From positions 38,439 through 102,438 of the forward strand of contig CAYMUR010000006.1 of the NCBI GenBank assembly GCA_964393615.1: 64,000 nt of DNA. Reading direction: 5' to 3'. This DNA is from CAYMUR01 sp964393615. Its GTDB lineage: Bacteria; Planctomycetota; Planctomycetia; Pirellulales; Pirellulaceae. Positions 39,224 through 48,480 of this stretch are shown piece after piece; position 1 is the first letter of the stretch; each line of letters opens with the position of its first letter. The notes beneath the pieces are model-generated. The model made no database searches. It saw only the letters and a list, made by a program, of their open reading frames with translations, and had not been told where the DNA came from. The translations under genes were made by a program, and so were the position numbers.

Positions 39224-41431
39224 TCATTCAACATACATGAATTCATTGGACGTCAACATCACCTGGGCATAGCTCGTCCAACTTTCGTATTCGACCTGAT
39301 CCGCTGGTGCGTCGTCGCGACGTAGCTGTGCTTGATACGCCTTTAAATAATCCATCGCTTGTTTGATTTCGGCGGGCGTTGCAACTCTTCCCCACGCAGC
39401 TTGATGCGCCCATGCAATACGGTCTTCATCGTTACCAGCGGCCTCGATCAGCTGTTGGGCAAATCCGGTCGCTTGCTGGCCAACAAACGGGTTATTCATC
39501 AAGTACAACGCCTGTTGGGGTCGGAGTGAACGGGTGCGTTTGCCAGTCGAAAGATTTGGATCCGCGCCGTCGAAAATTGCCAGGTACGGATGTCGCAGGT
39601 TTCGCAGGGTCATCAGAAAGATGCTCCGATGGTTGGACGGATAGATTTCCTTGAAAGGTTTGTGCTGGCTGTAGCCCCATTCTTTCTGTGGGGGAAACGG
39701 ATGGGGGCCGCTGCGGTTTCGATCCAGATTGCCACTCACGGCAAGCATCGCATCTCGAATCGCCTCGGCATCGAGGCGACGACGGTTGTAGCGCCACACC
39801 CAGGCGGCACTCGGATCCTTTGCATCGCAGTCGACATCATACTGACTCGACAGTCGATACGCCTGCGAGTGCACAATCAGACGATGCATTGTCTTGATTG
39901 ACCAACCCTGGTCGACAAACTGTCCGGCCAACCATTCAAGTAACGCAGCGTTGGTCGGGAGCTTGCCGTTGAGGCCGAAGTTCGAAGGTGTGGTGACAAG
40001 TCCTTGGCCGAAATGATGTTGCCAGATCCGATTTGCCATGACCCGCGCCGAAAGTCCGCCGGCGACAGTTCCCTTCTCCGTAAGCCAGCGAGCCAGCTGT
40101 AAGCGGCCACTGGTTCCCTCGGGGATGTCGAGTGAACGATCGCCTGCAAGAAACTGTGGCACACCTCGCTTGACGATTTCCCCTGGATTTTCGTGGTCGC
40201 CCATCTGTTGTAGCGGGACGTCGGTGGGGGTTCCATCGTAAGCCGCAAAAGCAACTGTCTGCAAAAGTGGTGCGTATTGTTGTTCAATTTCGGCAAGTTG
40301 GGCCTTCGGTTCTTTGAGTTTTTCTGCCAGTTCCGCTCCCGCCTCATCACGTTCTTTGACAAGTTTCGCTAATTTCTCCCGGAGCTGGGTGACGTCTTCC
40401 CCATTGCCATCGCGCTGGTTGATTTGCTGCTCAAGGAGTGGGATCTCCTCCTTGCGCTCCTTGATGATGGTCGCCAAGGGGTTCTCTTCTTCGAGCTCCT
40501 TGATTTGTTCAACCAAGGCATCCGCTGACTTGTCGTATTCTTGCTTTCTATCGAGATACTCCTGCTGGGGATGGGCGAGCGAGACAAGATGCATTCGGTC
40601 CTTAGAGGCCTCTGAACCGCTAAAAGAATAATTCGTACTCTCGAAGATCCCGTAGAGTGCATAGTAATCTTCATTGGTCATCGGGTCGAACTTGTGATCG
40701 TGACAGCGGGCGCACGCCATCGTAATGCCCAAGAAGGCACGGCCTGTACAGTCGATCACATCTCCAATCTCCATATGACGGAAGGCATACGGTTTGTTGC
40801 CGAACCGTTTGCCAAGGGCGATATACCCGGTGGCGGTGACCAGTTCAGCAAGTCTTTCCTCAGGATTCTCTTTCGCCAGAATGTCACCGGCCAACTGCTC
40901 GTGAAGAAAAACGTCGTAGGGCTTATCGGCATTGAAAGCGTCGATGACGTAATCGCGATAGAGGTACATCTCTGGAACGGGACAGTCGGAGTTGTCCCCA
41001 GCCGTATCTGCATATCGGACCACATCCAGCCAATGTCGCCCCCAGCGTTCCCCGTAGTGCTCGCTGTCTAGCAAGCGATCGACAAGGTTCGAATACGCTT
41101 CGGGTGACGCATCGGCCAAAAATGCGTCGATCTGATCCGGAGTCGGTGGTAGTCCGATCAGGTCGAAGTAGAGGCGGCGGATAAGTGTTCGCTTGTCGGC
41201 CAGCTCGACCGGTTGCAGTTGCTCGTCATGGAGTTTTTGGATGATGAACTTGTCAATGCCCTGCATGGCCCAACCGGTCGGATCGTCGGGAGGTGTTACC
41301 TGCTGGAGAGGTTGAAATGCCCAGTGGTTCTTTTCAGAGGAGGACTCGGCGTGGACCGCAACTGCTGCCGTCTCAAACAAAAACGCCAAGACAAGAACAA
41401 CTCGCCAGCAATACAAATTCCAGCAACACAT
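39224..41431 (-). CDS. PSCyt2 / PSD1 protein with an internal coiled coil, module 2
   Basis: A 735-residue exported protein with signal peptide 1-28. PSCyt2 marks are RRLYFDLIGLPPTPDQIDAF, YGERWGRHWLDVVRYADTAGD and CARCHDH at 240-246. Between PSCyt2 and PSD1, roughly 295-395, lies a strongly charged Glu/Lys/Leu coiled coil (for example QIKELEEENPLATIIKERKE) which module 1 lacks. PSD1 follows with VMANRIWQHHFGQGLVTTPSNFG and YNRRRLDAEAIRD. It starts 19 bp after the stop of the upstream DUF1501 gene, so in this module the order is DUF1501 then PSD1. Role unknown; the coiled coil may form a partner-binding arm. Confidence 0.9.
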   Translation of the reverse strand: MCCWNLYCWRVVLVLAFLFETAAVAVHAESSSEKNHWAFQPLQQVTPPDDPTGWAMQGIDKFIIQKLHDEQLQPVELADKRTLIRRLYFDLIGLPPTPDQIDAFLADASPEAYSNLVDRLLDSEHYGERWGRHWLDVVRYADTAGDNSDCPVPEMYLYRDYVIDAFNADKPYDVFLHEQLAGDILAKENPEERLAELVTATGYIALGKRFGNKPYAFRHMEIGDVIDCTGRAFLGITMACARCHDHKFDPMTNEDYYALYGIFESTNYSFSGSEASKDRMHLVSLAHPQQEYLDRKQEYDKSADALVEQIKELEEENPLATIIKERKEEIPLLEQQINQRDGNGEDVTQLREKLAKLVKERDEAGAELAEKLKEPKAQLAEIEQQYAPLLQTVAFAAYDGTPTDVPLQQMGDHENPGEIVKRGVPQFLAGDRSLDIPEGTSGRLQLARWLTEKGTVAGGLSARVMANRIWQHHFGQGLVTTPSNFGLNGKLPTNAALLEWLAGQFVDQGWSIKTMHRLIVHSQAYRLSSQYDVDCDAKDPSAAWVWRYNRRRLDAEAIRDAMLAVSGNLDRNRSGPHPFPPQKEWGYSQHKPFKEIYPSNHRSIFLMTLRNLRHPYLAIFDGADPNLSTGKRTRSLRPQQALYLMNNPFVGQQATGFAQQLIEAAGNDEDRIAWAHQAAWGRVATPAEIKQAMDYLKAYQAQLRRDDAPADQVEYESWTSYAQVMLTSNEFMYVE

Positions 41432-41450
41432 CTCAAAGCCTCCATCCGGG

Positions 41451-42905
41451 CTAGCTCAGAATATCCGTCACGACGTTGCCGTAGACGTCCGTTAGTCGGA
41501 AGTCCCGGCCACCGTAACGGTAAGTTAGCTTTGTGTGGTCAATGCCTAGCAAATGCAAGATCGTCGCATGATAATCGTGGACATGGCATGGTTTATCGGC
41601 GACCTCCGATCCCCACTCGTTTGTTTCGCCATACGCTGTACCCCCCTTCACGCCTGCTCCCGCCAAGAGGCACGTAAAGGCCCGTTCCCAGTGGTTGCGG
41701 CCAGGTGTACTGGGGGGGTGCTGGTACCACGGTGTCCGTCCAAACTCGGTGCAGATCGCGATCAGGGTATCATCTAACAGGCCCCGTTGCCGCATGTCCC
41801 TTATCAATGCGGTTGTTGCCTGGTCGACGAATTTGGCATTGTTGCGATGATCAAGAATGTGGCCATGTGCATCCCAGTTCTTGTGACCGGAACCGCTATC
41901 GACCAATTCGACCACTCGTACGCCTTGTTCGACCAATCGCCGCGCGATCAAACACTGGTAGCCAAAGGAGGTCTTGTCGTTCTGTTCTACGCCATACAAC
42001 TTGAGCGTTGACGCTGATTCATCTGAAACGTCAAACAGCGGTGGCGCGACACGCATCATCCCATTGGCCGTTGTAAAACTTTCGGTGCGCGCCATCAACT
42101 CAAGGTCATGTGGACGTAACTGGGCGTGCTCGCGATTCACGTCACGGAGCATCCTTTGCTGCAGTTGATGGAGGGTCACCGAGCGAGCTGGGGACTCGAT
42201 GTCGGAGATCGGATTATCTCCTGGAATGATTCGGACACCTTGATGTTGTGGCGGCAGAAAGCCATTGTCCCAGCTCTTCGTTCCGCCGTACGGATTCCAC
42301 TTGGCCAACACGATGTGTCCCGGCAAATTTTGATTGAAAGTCCCCAAGCCGTAGCTGAGCCAGGCCCCTATGCCGGGCAGCGTGAATTGTGGAGACCCAG
42401 TGTGCATCGCGAGCGTCGCCTCGGAATGCTGCTGGATGTCCGTGTGCAATGAGCGGATCACGCACAACTCGTCCATCACCGTACTGAGATGGGGAAACAA
42501 GTCGCTGACCAGCAAGCCCGATTCACCGGCCGGGGCGAACTTGAATGGCGATTTGAGCAACTTTGCGTCAAACCTCCACCAGAGGTCTTTTTTACTCAAA
42601 TCAAGCGTGTCGTAGGCCGGAACCAATTTATGATGATTCTTTTGCAGCAGAGGCTTGTAATCGAAAGTGTCGACCTGCGAGACGCCCCCAGTGAAAAAGA
42701 GAATGATCAGATTTTTCGCTTTGGGCGGATCGTGCGAAAGGCGCGGTGCCAATAGTCCACCGCCGTCTAACTTTGCCGTCGCCGCCAGTGCCTGTCGTAG
42801 CCCCAGCACACTGGACGCCGCGCCCAAGCCGCTCGATTGAAGGAAACCCCGCCGGGTGGCAAGGCCGGAGTAATTGGAATGCGGAGTGTGTTTTCGAGGA
42901 AACAT
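41451..42905 (-). CDS. DUF1501 family protein, Tat-exported, module 2
   Basis: A 484-residue DUF1501 protein. The signal begins MFPRKHTPHSNYSGL and holds the twin arginine ATRRGFLQSSGLGAASSVLG. Then come HDPPKAKNLIILFFTGGVSQVDTFDYKP, VIRSLHTDIQQHSEATLAMHTG, CTEFGRTPWYQHP and RDFRLTDVYGNVV. It is the closest visible relative of the decayed fragment at 23037-23282. It precedes the PSD1 gene of module 2 and is divergent from module 3. No strong ribosome binding site is visible before 42905. Confidence 0.9.
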   Translation of the reverse strand: MFPRKHTPHSNYSGLATRRGFLQSSGLGAASSVLGLRQALAATAKLDGGGLLAPRLSHDPPKAKNLIILFFTGGVSQVDTFDYKPLLQKNHHKLVPAYDTLDLSKKDLWWRFDAKLLKSPFKFAPAGESGLLVSDLFPHLSTVMDELCVIRSLHTDIQQHSEATLAMHTGSPQFTLPGIGAWLSYGLGTFNQNLPGHIVLAKWNPYGGTKSWDNGFLPPQHQGVRIIPGDNPISDIESPARSVTLHQLQQRMLRDVNREHAQLRPHDLELMARTESFTTANGMMRVAPPLFDVSDESASTLKLYGVEQNDKTSFGYQCLIARRLVEQGVRVVELVDSGSGHKNWDAHGHILDHRNNAKFVDQATTALIRDMRQRGLLDDTLIAICTEFGRTPWYQHPPSTPGRNHWERAFTCLLAGAGVKGGTAYGETNEWGSEVADKPCHVHDYHATILHLLGIDHTKLTYRYGGRDFRLTDVYGNVVTDILS

Positions 42906-43396
42906 GATTCTGATGAACGGATAGAAAATAGTGATTCCCGAGCAAGCTGATTTTAACCGAAAAAGTGGGGAGAATCAAGTGAAGAGAAGGCGGGACGTCT
43001 CGGTTGAATTGGCCCGGCGCAAAGCTCGCACATCGCCGGTCGAATTGGACTTGCCAATTCTTGTCATGGAAGTCATTCAGCGGATTCGCGGGTCACTCAG
43101 GCAGGAAACACATCAAAGTGTTTGTTCTCAGAAGCTTGGCGTACAATTGCAACGTCAAAGAGAGACATCTCATGAGGCAAATGTGGTTGACAAGAGGCCA
43201 TTCTGCGGCTAGTTTAAATGTGGTTAGATCCAACGCTATTTTCCAGACGCCACGCGGAGTCCGTTTCGCTAAATGCTCATCTGGGGACTTCGGGTGTCAA
43301 AAGAATAGGGCAAGAATCGTTGGCGAGCAGTCGTGCTGGCCAACAGTTGTTGAAGGAACCGACGTCCATGTACCCCCGTGGAGTAATGCCTGGATA
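42906..43396. other. Divergent intergenic region between modules 2 and 3
   Basis: About 490 bases. Both modules must be driven from here, but no convincing promoter hexamers were found. The plus-strand frame is open through most of the region; its translation lacks protein-like composition and it is treated as non-coding. Confidence 0.4.
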
Positions 43397-45802
43397 ATGC
43401 CCGGGAAATTACAAGAAAAATTCGTAGTTTTTGTAGGACTGGCCGTAGGTCTAACGGCGCTTCTGCGCATCGCTCCTGTTCCTGCGGCAGTGGTCGATCA
43501 AAAAGTTCTGGACGAACAGCACACCTTTTTTGAGGCAAATATACGCCCTGTGTTGTTCAATACCTGTTTCAAATGTCATGGTGGAGAGGAGCTCAACAAC
43601 GGTTTGCGCGTCGATTCACGTGAGGCGTTGCTCAAGGGCGGTCATGGGGGGCCGGCAATTGTTCCGGGTCAGCCCGATGCAAGTTTATTGCTGGAGGCGA
43701 TTCGCTACCACGATCTGGCCCCAATCCAGATGCCACCTGATGAGAAGCTCCCCGACCACATTGTGGCGAACTTTGAGGATTGGGTAAGAGACGGTGCCTT
43801 ATGGCCGGCGGAGTTAGCATGGCAAGCAGAGGGGCAACCCACCACACCCCATTGGTCGTTTGTGCCGGTACAGCCGGTGGAACCTCCCGTCTGGGCGACT
43901 GCCTGGTCGGATCATCCGATTGATCGGTTCATCAGCGCGGGCCAGCGAGAACATGCATTATCTCCCAATCCGCCGGCAGACAAGCGTACGCTCATCCGGC
44001 GGGTTTACTTCGATCTCATCGGCTTGCCACCTGATCCCGAGGCGGTGGCAGCATTTGTGGATGACACGTCGCCCGACGCCTTTGGAAATTTTGTGGAGAG
44101 TTTGTTGGCCTCGCCCCGATATGGTGAACGGTGGGGGCGATATTGGATGGATGTAGTACGTTACGCAGATACTGCCGGTGACAACGCGGATTATCCGATA
44201 CCCGAGATATACCTCTACAGGGACTATATTATCGATGCCTTCAATGCGGATAAACCGTACGATCAGTTTGTGCAAGAGCAACTTGCCGGTGATATCCTTG
44301 CGAAGCAAGGGACACCGGAACACTTTGCAGAACGAGTGACCGCCACCGGTTTCATTGCCTTGTCACGCCGGTATGGCACCAATGGCTACCAGCATCGCCA
44401 CCTCATGATTGAGGATACCCTGGAGACGATGGGGCGTGCGTTCATGGGAGTGACTCTGCGGTGTGCCCGCTGTCACGACCATAAGTTCGATCCTGTGACA
44501 GTCGAAGATTACTACGCGTTGTATGGATTTTTCGACAGCACACGGTATCCCTATACGGGCTCGGAATTATTTAAGCACGAACGTACACACCGTCAGAATT
44601 TGGTACCGTTATTACCACCGGAGCAGGCTGAACCACGGGTCGCTTTACATCGAAAACAGCAGTCGGAAATTAAGGCTGAGATGGAACGATTCGACCGTGA
44701 AGGCTTAAAGGCAAAAAAAGTGGAAGTCAGTCAGCAACTTGCACGTTCGGACCTTCCGAGCGATTTGCCGCAAGCCTATGCCGTTCAGGATGGCGACGTT
44801 GCAGACTCCCACGTTCAGCCGCGGGGGGATCCGGACCCGGGCAATCAGGGGCCGGTAGTGAAGCGAAACACGCCCCGCTTTTTGAGCGGGGGCAAATCAC
44901 TTGATATCGCCAGCGGACAGAGTGGCCGTTTGCAGTTGGCCCAGTGGCTGACCGACCCGGCAAACCCCCTCACGGCACGTGTGATGGTGAACCGCATTTG
45001 GCAACATCACTTTGGCAAGGGGCTTGTCTCAACGCCGTCCAATTTCGGACGTAGCGGTGCCTTGCCAACGCACCCCGAGCTTCTTGACTATCTAGCGGCA
45101 CGTTTCGTTGAAAGTGGCTGGTCGATCAAGGCGATGCACCGGTTGATTCTGTCGTCAAAGACGTATCAACTCGCGAGCGATTCTAGTAGCCAGAATGCCT
45201 CCACAGACCCAACCAATATCTATTATTGGCGATTTAACCGCCGTCGACTGGAAGCCGAAGCGATTCGGGATGCGATGCTGGCGGTCAGCGGTAAGTTAAA
45301 GGTTAATCGGCCAGGCGGACATCCATTTCCGGACATGACGACCTGGCAATGGACGCAGCATTTTCCGTTCAAGCGGGCCTCCTATCCATCCAGTCATCGC
45401 AGCGTTTATCTGATGACACAGCGCCTTTTTCGTCATCCGTTCGTGGGCCTTTTTGATGGGCCGGACACGAACACGACCACAGGCAAACGGATGAACTCGA
45501 CAGTCCCTCAACAATCTTTGTTTTTGAGAAATCATCCCTGGGTGCAGGAGCAGGCGCAGGCTTTTGCAGGCCGGCTGATCGAATCTTCCCAGGACCTGGA
45601 CCAGCGTGTCAACCGCGCGCATCAGTTTGCTTATGCCCGTGAGGCACGCCTTGACGAAGAACAGCGGGCAGCGGAATATATCTTACAGGTGTCTGGTGAA
45701 CTCGATGCTTACCAACTGTCGCCTGAACAACGTGAACGGGAAGCGTGGACCAGCTATGCACGCGTCGTGTTGACAGCCAACGAATTCCTTTACATGGATT
45801 AA
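43397..45802 (+). CDS. PSCyt1 / PSCyt2 / PSD1 protein, module 3
   Basis: An exported protein of about 801 residues with three parts. After a hydrophobic N-terminus comes a PSCyt1 cytochrome-c-like domain with the haem site CFKCHGGEELNNG (57-69) and the closing MPPDEKLPDH. The PSCyt2 domain has RRVYFDLIGLPPDPEAV, YGERWGRYWMDVVRYADTAGD and CARCHDHKFDPVT. The PSD1 domain has VMVNRIWQHHFGKGLVSTPSNFG and FNRRRLEAEAIRD. The frame is open from 43004. The ATG at 43397 is the best start because the signal peptide follows, but no clear ribosome binding site supports it, so the start is uncertain. The partner DUF1501 gene starts 26 bp downstream. Confidence 0.88.
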   Translation: MPGKLQEKFVVFVGLAVGLTALLRIAPVPAAVVDQKVLDEQHTFFEANIRPVLFNTCFKCHGGEELNNGLRVDSREALLKGGHGGPAIVPGQPDASLLLEAIRYHDLAPIQMPPDEKLPDHIVANFEDWVRDGALWPAELAWQAEGQPTTPHWSFVPVQPVEPPVWATAWSDHPIDRFISAGQREHALSPNPPADKRTLIRRVYFDLIGLPPDPEAVAAFVDDTSPDAFGNFVESLLASPRYGERWGRYWMDVVRYADTAGDNADYPIPEIYLYRDYIIDAFNADKPYDQFVQEQLAGDILAKQGTPEHFAERVTATGFIALSRRYGTNGYQHRHLMIEDTLETMGRAFMGVTLRCARCHDHKFDPVTVEDYYALYGFFDSTRYPYTGSELFKHERTHRQNLVPLLPPEQAEPRVALHRKQQSEIKAEMERFDREGLKAKKVEVSQQLARSDLPSDLPQAYAVQDGDVADSHVQPRGDPDPGNQGPVVKRNTPRFLSGGKSLDIASGQSGRLQLAQWLTDPANPLTARVMVNRIWQHHFGKGLVSTPSNFGRSGALPTHPELLDYLAARFVESGWSIKAMHRLILSSKTYQLASDSSSQNASTDPTNIYYWRFNRRRLEAEAIRDAMLAVSGKLKVNRPGGHPFPDMTTWQWTQHFPFKRASYPSSHRSVYLMTQRLFRHPFVGLFDGPDTNTTTGKRMNSTVPQQSLFLRNHPWVQEQAQAFAGRLIESSQDLDQRVNRAHQFAYAREARLDEEQRAAEYILQVSGELDAYQLSPEQREREAWTSYARVVLTANEFLYMD

Positions 45803-45828
45803 TTGTCATTAGACCCATTGGTGAAACC

Positions 45829-47241
45829 ATGAACGAGAAATATCGAATCAACCGTCGTCAATCTCTGGGCTATACGTTCGCTGGGGGTGCCGCGACGATG
45901 CTTGGATCGGTTGCCAATCTGTCTCTTGCGGCAAAACTCCACCAGGGACATCCATTGGTGCCCCAGCGGACCCATCATCCGGCAAAAGCCAAAAATCTAA
46001 TTTTTGTTTTTCTGACCGGTGGATTCTCACACGTTGATACCTTTGATCCTAAGCCGAAACTTAGCCGAGACGACGGTAAGTATATTCCATACGACCATCC
46101 TCTTAACGCTTATAAAAAACGACTGGAACTGCGTCCAAAGGATAAGATGTATGCGTCCCCGTTCACGTTTCAGCCATACGGGGACTCTGGGCTAATGATT
46201 AGCGAATTGTTTCCTCATTTGGGAAGCGTCGCAGATGATTTGTGCGTGATGCGTTCGATGTATACGGACCTGACGGAACACTTTCAAGCGACGACCGCCA
46301 TGCACACGGGATCGGCATCGGTTCCAATGCCCAGCATTGGTGCATGGTTGAGTTATGGGCTCGGCACAAGGAATCTCGATTTGCCGTCCTACATCGTTTT
46401 GTGTGAGAGAATCCCCTACGCGGGCTCCCAGGTGTGGGATAACAATTTCTTGCCCCCGGTGCATCAAGGGGTGCGCGTCATTCCGGGTGACAAACCGGTA
46501 GCCAATTTGAAATCGCCTGCGCGGTCGGTGAAGCTGGCCGAACTTGAGCGAATCATGTTGCACGACATGAATCAACTTCACGTGGGGCAGCGGTCCGGGG
46601 ATTTGGAACTGCTTGCCCGGATGAACGCTGACAACACCGCTGCGGGAATGATGCGAATCGCGCCTCCGATGTTCGACGTATCGAAAGAGAGCGAGGCGAC
46701 GTTCAAGCAGTATGGACTACAGCGCGGCGATAATAAATCTTTCGCCTGGCAGTGTCTTGCCGCCCGACGGATGGTCGAGCGGGGTGTGCGCGTGGTGGAA
46801 CTCATTGACACTGGCTCCAACAACAACTGGGATGCCCATGACAATATGGAGTTACATCGTCCAAAAGCCCGGCGGGTGGACCTGCCGCTGGCAGCACTGA
46901 TTCAGGATTTGAAGCAACGTGGCATGTTGGATGAGACGCTCATCGCCATTTGCACCGAGTTCGGCCGCACGCCGTTTTCAGACGGCGTGGGGCGTAGCCA
47001 TCATGGTGCGGCGTTTACCTGTTTGCTCGCGGGAGCGGGTGTTAAAGGCGGAGTCACCTACGGTGAAACAGATGATTATGGCGTAGAAATCGCCTCCCAG
47101 CCGTGCCATGTCCATGACTACCACGCCACTATTTTACACCTGATGGGCATTGACCACACAAAACTGACCTACCGTTATGCTGGTCGCGATTTCCGGCTAA
47201 CGGATGTGCATGGCAATGTTGTCCACGAGGTTCTTACCTAA
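45829..47241 (+). CDS. DUF1501 family protein, Tat-exported, module 3
   Basis: A 470-residue DUF1501 protein following the PSCyt1/PSD1 gene by 26 bp. The signal reads INRRQSLGYTFAGGAATMLG with the twin arginine at 9-10. Then HHPAKAKNLIFVFLTGGFSHVDTFDPKP, VMRSMYTDLTEHFQATTAMHTG, CTEFGRTPFSDG and RDFRLTDVHGNVVHEVL. The ATG at 45829 is chosen because upstream codons overlap the end of the preceding gene. With module 2 it shares the SIGAWLSYGLGT-type middle and the end sequence, and it looks more similar to module 2 than to module 1. Confidence 0.9.
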   Translation: MNEKYRINRRQSLGYTFAGGAATMLGSVANLSLAAKLHQGHPLVPQRTHHPAKAKNLIFVFLTGGFSHVDTFDPKPKLSRDDGKYIPYDHPLNAYKKRLELRPKDKMYASPFTFQPYGDSGLMISELFPHLGSVADDLCVMRSMYTDLTEHFQATTAMHTGSASVPMPSIGAWLSYGLGTRNLDLPSYIVLCERIPYAGSQVWDNNFLPPVHQGVRVIPGDKPVANLKSPARSVKLAELERIMLHDMNQLHVGQRSGDLELLARMNADNTAAGMMRIAPPMFDVSKESEATFKQYGLQRGDNKSFAWQCLAARRMVERGVRVVELIDTGSNNNWDAHDNMELHRPKARRVDLPLAALIQDLKQRGMLDETLIAICTEFGRTPFSDGVGRSHHGAAFTCLLAGAGVKGGVTYGETDDYGVEIASQPCHVHDYHATILHLMGIDHTKLTYRYAGRDFRLTDVHGNVVHEVLT

Positions 47242-47272
47242 TTCCCGTTTGGCTCCCTGGCGGCCCTCGGTG

Positions 47273-47328
47273 TGAGCTTTAGGTGCTGAGCTTTAGGTGC
47301 TGAGCTTTAGGTGCTGAGCTTTAGGTGC
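47273..47328. repeat. 14-bp direct tandem repeat, four copies, supplying a stop codon
   Basis: The unit tgagctttaggtgc is repeated exactly at 47273-47286, 47287-47300, 47301-47314 and 47315-47328. The last unit overlaps the 3' end of the neighbouring leftward gene: its TAA stop (47323-47321 on the minus strand) lies inside the repeat. Confidence 0.97.
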
Positions 47329-48343
47329 TTTTGTCACCTCGCTCCACATCCAGCCCACCGGCCCGCTCCATTCCGACCAGTTCCCACCATTTTGCACCGG
47401 TTGCTTTCTCCAGTACCAACGGTTTTAGAAAATGAACCGACTTTTCGAGCCCTTCGACCACGTTCATGAATTCACATTCCATTTCCAACGACAGCACGTG
47501 ATCATACCCGACGAGACGAAGTGTCGTGATAAACTCCCTCCAGACTATTTCATCGTGGCCCCATCCCACGAGCGTGTAGTTCCACGATCTTTCGGCAGGC
47601 ATTTCGATGCTCGTGTGGTCCATCAGCCCTTTCACGCGAATGTTATCTTCATGGAGCACGGTGTCCTTGACGTGCACATGCTGGATGATGTCGCCCAAGT
47701 ACCGCACCGCCGCCATGGGATCGATCGACTGATAACAAAGGTGTCCAAAGTCCAAATTGCAGCATGCTACCGGTCCTAACTCTTCCCTCAGACGCATCAT
47801 GGTGGCCGGATTAAAGATCATGTCCCCGCCGTGCATCTCGAAACAGAGCGTCACGCCATGGTCCGCGGCAATCTTTCCCTGTTCACGCCAGTAGGGAAGT
47901 AGCCGTTTTTCCCATTGCCATTCGAGCGTGTCGCGCAGATGAGGCCATTCGGCAAAGGTTACCCAATTGGGTGCCGTATCTCCTTCGGCGCCCTCGGGCA
48001 GTCCTGCCAGGAGGGTGAGTCGGCGGACTTTCGCCATTTCCATGAACTGGCAGATGGTACGGAAGTCTTGTTTGTACTTTGCCGCGGCCTCTTTGTTAGG
48101 CGTTAGCGGAGCGCCATGGGCACCCATGGCGCTCACTTCCAGGCCATATTTTTCAAATTGGTCCTGCCAGCGCTCGGCTTCGCCACGGTCCTTAACCAAT
48201 TCGTCGACCTTGCAGAATCGCGTGTTCCATAATGCGGCTGCTCCCACTTCGATAGCGTCAAAACCAAGGTCCTGAGCATATTGCAGACTCTCGTCGACTG
48301 TTTCGAGATGCAAAAGGTTCTGTGAAATAACACCAAGCTTCAT
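47321..48343 (-). CDS. Sugar phosphate isomerase/epimerase family protein
   Basis: A 340-residue member of the xylose-isomerase-like TIM-barrel family (AP endonuclease 2 superfamily). Barrel marks include GFDAIEVGAAALW near the start, CFEMHGGDMIFNP, NLDFGHLCYQSIDP and HVHVKDTVLHEDN, which supply Glu, Asp and His metal ligands. AAGGAG lies seven bases before the ATG at 48343. There is no signal peptide, so it is cytoplasmic. Substrates in this family vary and cannot be inferred. It heads the catabolic island and is divergent from the Ldh-type dehydrogenase gene. Its stop codon lies in a 14-bp tandem repeat. Confidence 0.82.
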   Translation of the reverse strand: MKLGVISQNLLHLETVDESLQYAQDLGFDAIEVGAAALWNTRFCKVDELVKDRGEAERWQDQFEKYGLEVSAMGAHGAPLTPNKEAAAKYKQDFRTICQFMEMAKVRRLTLLAGLPEGAEGDTAPNWVTFAEWPHLRDTLEWQWEKRLLPYWREQGKIAADHGVTLCFEMHGGDMIFNPATMMRLREELGPVACCNLDFGHLCYQSIDPMAAVRYLGDIIQHVHVKDTVLHEDNIRVKGLMDHTSIEMPAERSWNYTLVGWGHDEIVWREFITTLRLVGYDHVLSLEMECEFMNVVEGLEKSVHFLKPLVLEKATGAKWWELVGMERAGGLDVERGDKST

Positions 48344-48480
48344 GGCAGTCTCCTTCTACTTCAACTAGATGGTATTTTAGAGTATATACGACGTTAGTAC
48401 GGCGGGCCTTGTCGCCACTACGCTAGATTCAAGAAGGTATTAGAATAACATAACCAATTCGGAACGGGGAGCGAACGCGC

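Noticed and set aside
43004..43396. Longer N-terminus for the PSCyt1/PSD1 protein from 43004
   Set aside because: The extra 131 residues have no protein-like pattern and would place the signal peptide internally.
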